Of a stretch of 31,517 nt of DNA, positions 30,212 to 31,517 are shown piece by piece. How positions within the stretch are numbered: the first letter of the stretch is position 1; each line of letters opens with the position of its first letter. The stretch lies in assembly GCA_902480035.1 (NCBI GenBank), contig CABSRC010000004.1, forward strand, positions 1 through 31,517, given 5' to 3'. Made by a program: the position numbers and the translations under genes. The notes under the pieces were generated by a model. That model ran no database searches. It worked only from the letters and a program-made list of their open reading frames with translations, and had not been told where the DNA came from. The stretch comes from an uncultured Streptococcus sp. Lineage in GTDB: Bacteria; Bacillota; Bacilli; Lactobacillales; Streptococcaceae.

Positions 30212-31517
30212 TTATTTTTTTATATCATATGAGAACCTTTTTATAATATCTTCTTTCATCTTTTTATTAGGAATTTTCTCTAAATCCATATATTTGAAGA
30301 ATTCTTCATCATTTTGAACGACATGAACCTTCTCATCTTTAGTATACTCAGCTGGTATGGTAAGGTTACCGAAGGACTGACCAAAATCTCTAGAGACCAC
30401 GTAGTTCTGTACTTCATACAAGCGTCTCAGCAATGAGAACTCTGTAGCATCGTTACTTTGATTTAATTCCTTTTTAAAATATTGGAAAAACTCCTTTTTG
30501 TTATTCACATGATGTTCTTGCCCATCTTTTGAAAGCTCTGCTGGTATCTTATGATACTGTAGGACATCATACCATCCACCTGAACGCTGCTCTGGAACTT
30601 TATAAAGCAGTTCCAAAAATGAAATATCAAAGTTGAGATCTTCTGGTCCGAGAAAGTATAGATAGGCATTCTCCCCTTTTGTCGATTCTTCACCCCATTT
30701 TACAGTAGTTGGATTATTCCCTTTGCTTAAAATAGAATATACTTTCGGATAGAGTGTTTTCAATGGGATGTCCTTAGTATAATCACTACGATCTGTAAAT
30801 AACAAACGTGAATGTTGGAGCTGCAATTGTCCTTCTCCAAAATTGTATTCAAATGGATGCAAGTCTTTGTCGCTTTCTCGATTTTCTTTTTGAACTTGTT
30901 CATAACCTTTGCCTGATGAGGTTTTCCAAGCGAACTTTCCATCCTTAACATTCATTAACCCTATACGAGATTGATACTCTGTTTGTACATAGATATTTCC
31001 AGGTTCTACAATATATTTGTCTTTCTTATCGACAAGAATATCAATCGGAATGTATGTTTCTCCATCATCTGTATCCAACAACATAGAAGAAACTTTAACA
31101 GATAAGGGGATATAATTCTTATCCATATCTCGTACTATCTTAAAAACATCATATGTTTTCTTCACTAAGCGCTTGTCCTTGGTATCATAGACATCAATGA
31201 GCCAGTACTCTCCCTTTTGTGCTTTATTTGTAGTGAGGTAAGGAACTTGATTACCACGAATATAATATTGAAAATAGAGACGTGGGTCAGATTTTAATTT
31301 GTAACTTTCTTGTGCAATATACCGTTCACTATTTCCACCATTTATAAACCATTCTACTTTAACTTTTGAATTATACGAATATGCTTCCAGCGCCTCATCC
31401 ACTTCCTCTTTATTATCCCATTGAATGGCTACTGCTTTCCCACCTGCAATAAATTGGGAATCAACAATATTTGGACGAGGTTTCCAAGTTACAAATTGTG
31501 ATATATCACGCTTATGA
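30212..31517 (-). CDS. Large unrecognised protein, 3' part only (runs off window)
   Basis: The frame stays open from the stop at 30212 to the window end, so the gene starts outside; the GTG at 31402 is not a real start because coding sequence (HKRDISQFVTWKPRPNIVDS...) continues upstream without a stop. At least 434 residues, hydrophilic and rich in Lys, Asp, Tyr, with no transmembrane segment in the visible part. A motif is repeated near the C-terminus: IPAELSKDGQEHHVNNKKEF and IPAEYTKDEKVHVVQNDEEF, each followed by F(K/Q)YF/M. No known catalytic motif is seen. It is adjacent to the lipoprotein gene, and the pair may act together at the cell surface or membrane. Confidence 0.7.
   Translation of the reverse strand, partial: HKRDISQFVTWKPRPNIVDSQFIAGGKAVAIQWDNKEEVDEALEAYSYNSKVKVEWFINGGNSERYIAQESYKLKSDPRLYFQYYIRGNQVPYLTTNKAQKGEYWLIDVYDTKDKRLVKKTYDVFKIVRDMDKNYIPLSVKVSSMLLDTDDGETYIPIDILVDKKDKYIVEPGNIYVQTEYQSRIGLMNVKDGKFAWKTSSGKGYEQVQKENRESDKDLHPFEYNFGEGQLQLQHSRLLFTDRSDYTKDIPLKTLYPKVYSILSKGNNPTTVKWGEESTKGENAYLYFLGPEDLNFDISFLELLYKVPEQRSGGWYDVLQYHKIPAELSKDGQEHHVNNKKEFFQYFKKELNQSNDATEFSLLRRLYEVQNYVVSRDFGQSFGNLTIPAEYTKDEKVHVVQNDEEFFKYMDLEKIPNKKMKEDIIKRFSYDIKK

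Overview
The window reads as chromosomal DNA of a viridans-group Streptococcus (sanguinis/parasanguinis/mitis-like). The grounds are a low-to-moderate GC content, AAGGAG-type ribosome sites, many extended -10 (TGnTATAAT) promoters, and a set of housekeeping genes in streptococcal arrangement (GAF protein-dnaX, trmK-nif3-FAD oxidoreductase, rmlA-rmlC-rmlB, apt-metA-dnaD, recJ). The species is inferred, not shown. Most genes lie on the minus strand, so transcription runs mainly right to left.

Region 1 (1-7760) is a carbohydrate-uptake locus. Leftward there are two LplB/LplC-type permeases, a large solute-binding lipoprotein and a YesL-like membrane protein. Divergently there is a YesM/YesN-type two-component system. 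No ATPase is encoded, so a shared one such as MsmK is presumably used. The divergent region holds a near-consensus CcpA cre site and a pair of direct repeats that could bind the AraC-type regulator. Region 2 (7721-13280) holds a small membrane protein, dnaX, a free methionine-R-sulfoxide reductase, a YoaK/DUF1275 membrane protein behind a structured leader, udk, and a membrane-anchored protein of unknown function. Region 3 (13282-16635) is the dTDP-rhamnose cluster rmlA-rmlC-rmlB, interrupted by a highly structured intergenic element, plus a small anchored protein. Region 4 (16716-26754) holds the FAD oxidoreductase/Nif3/TrmK operon, a YghU-type glutathione transferase, adenosine deaminase, dnaD, metA, apt, a small anchored protein and recJ. 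MetA carries Glu at position 111, which points to acetyl-CoA use. Its promoter has two MET-box-like palindromes at LysR-type spacing.

Region 5 (26755-31517) looks accessory. An AT-rich stretch leads to an LPXTG adhesin with Ig-like A-domains, one CnaB domain and a Thr-rich repeat stalk. Facing it are an unrecognised lipoprotein and the 3' part of a large unrecognised gene that runs off the window end.

Three copies of a roughly 175-bp intergenic element with three hairpins (one cut by the window edge) sit just after the stops of leftward genes, all in the same orientation, and probably end or stabilise those transcripts. The clearest leads for new biology are this repeat family, the switch-like leader before the DUF1275 gene, two genes that look leaderless, the paired MET-boxes at metA, and the unrecognised lipoprotein/large-protein pair at the right edge.
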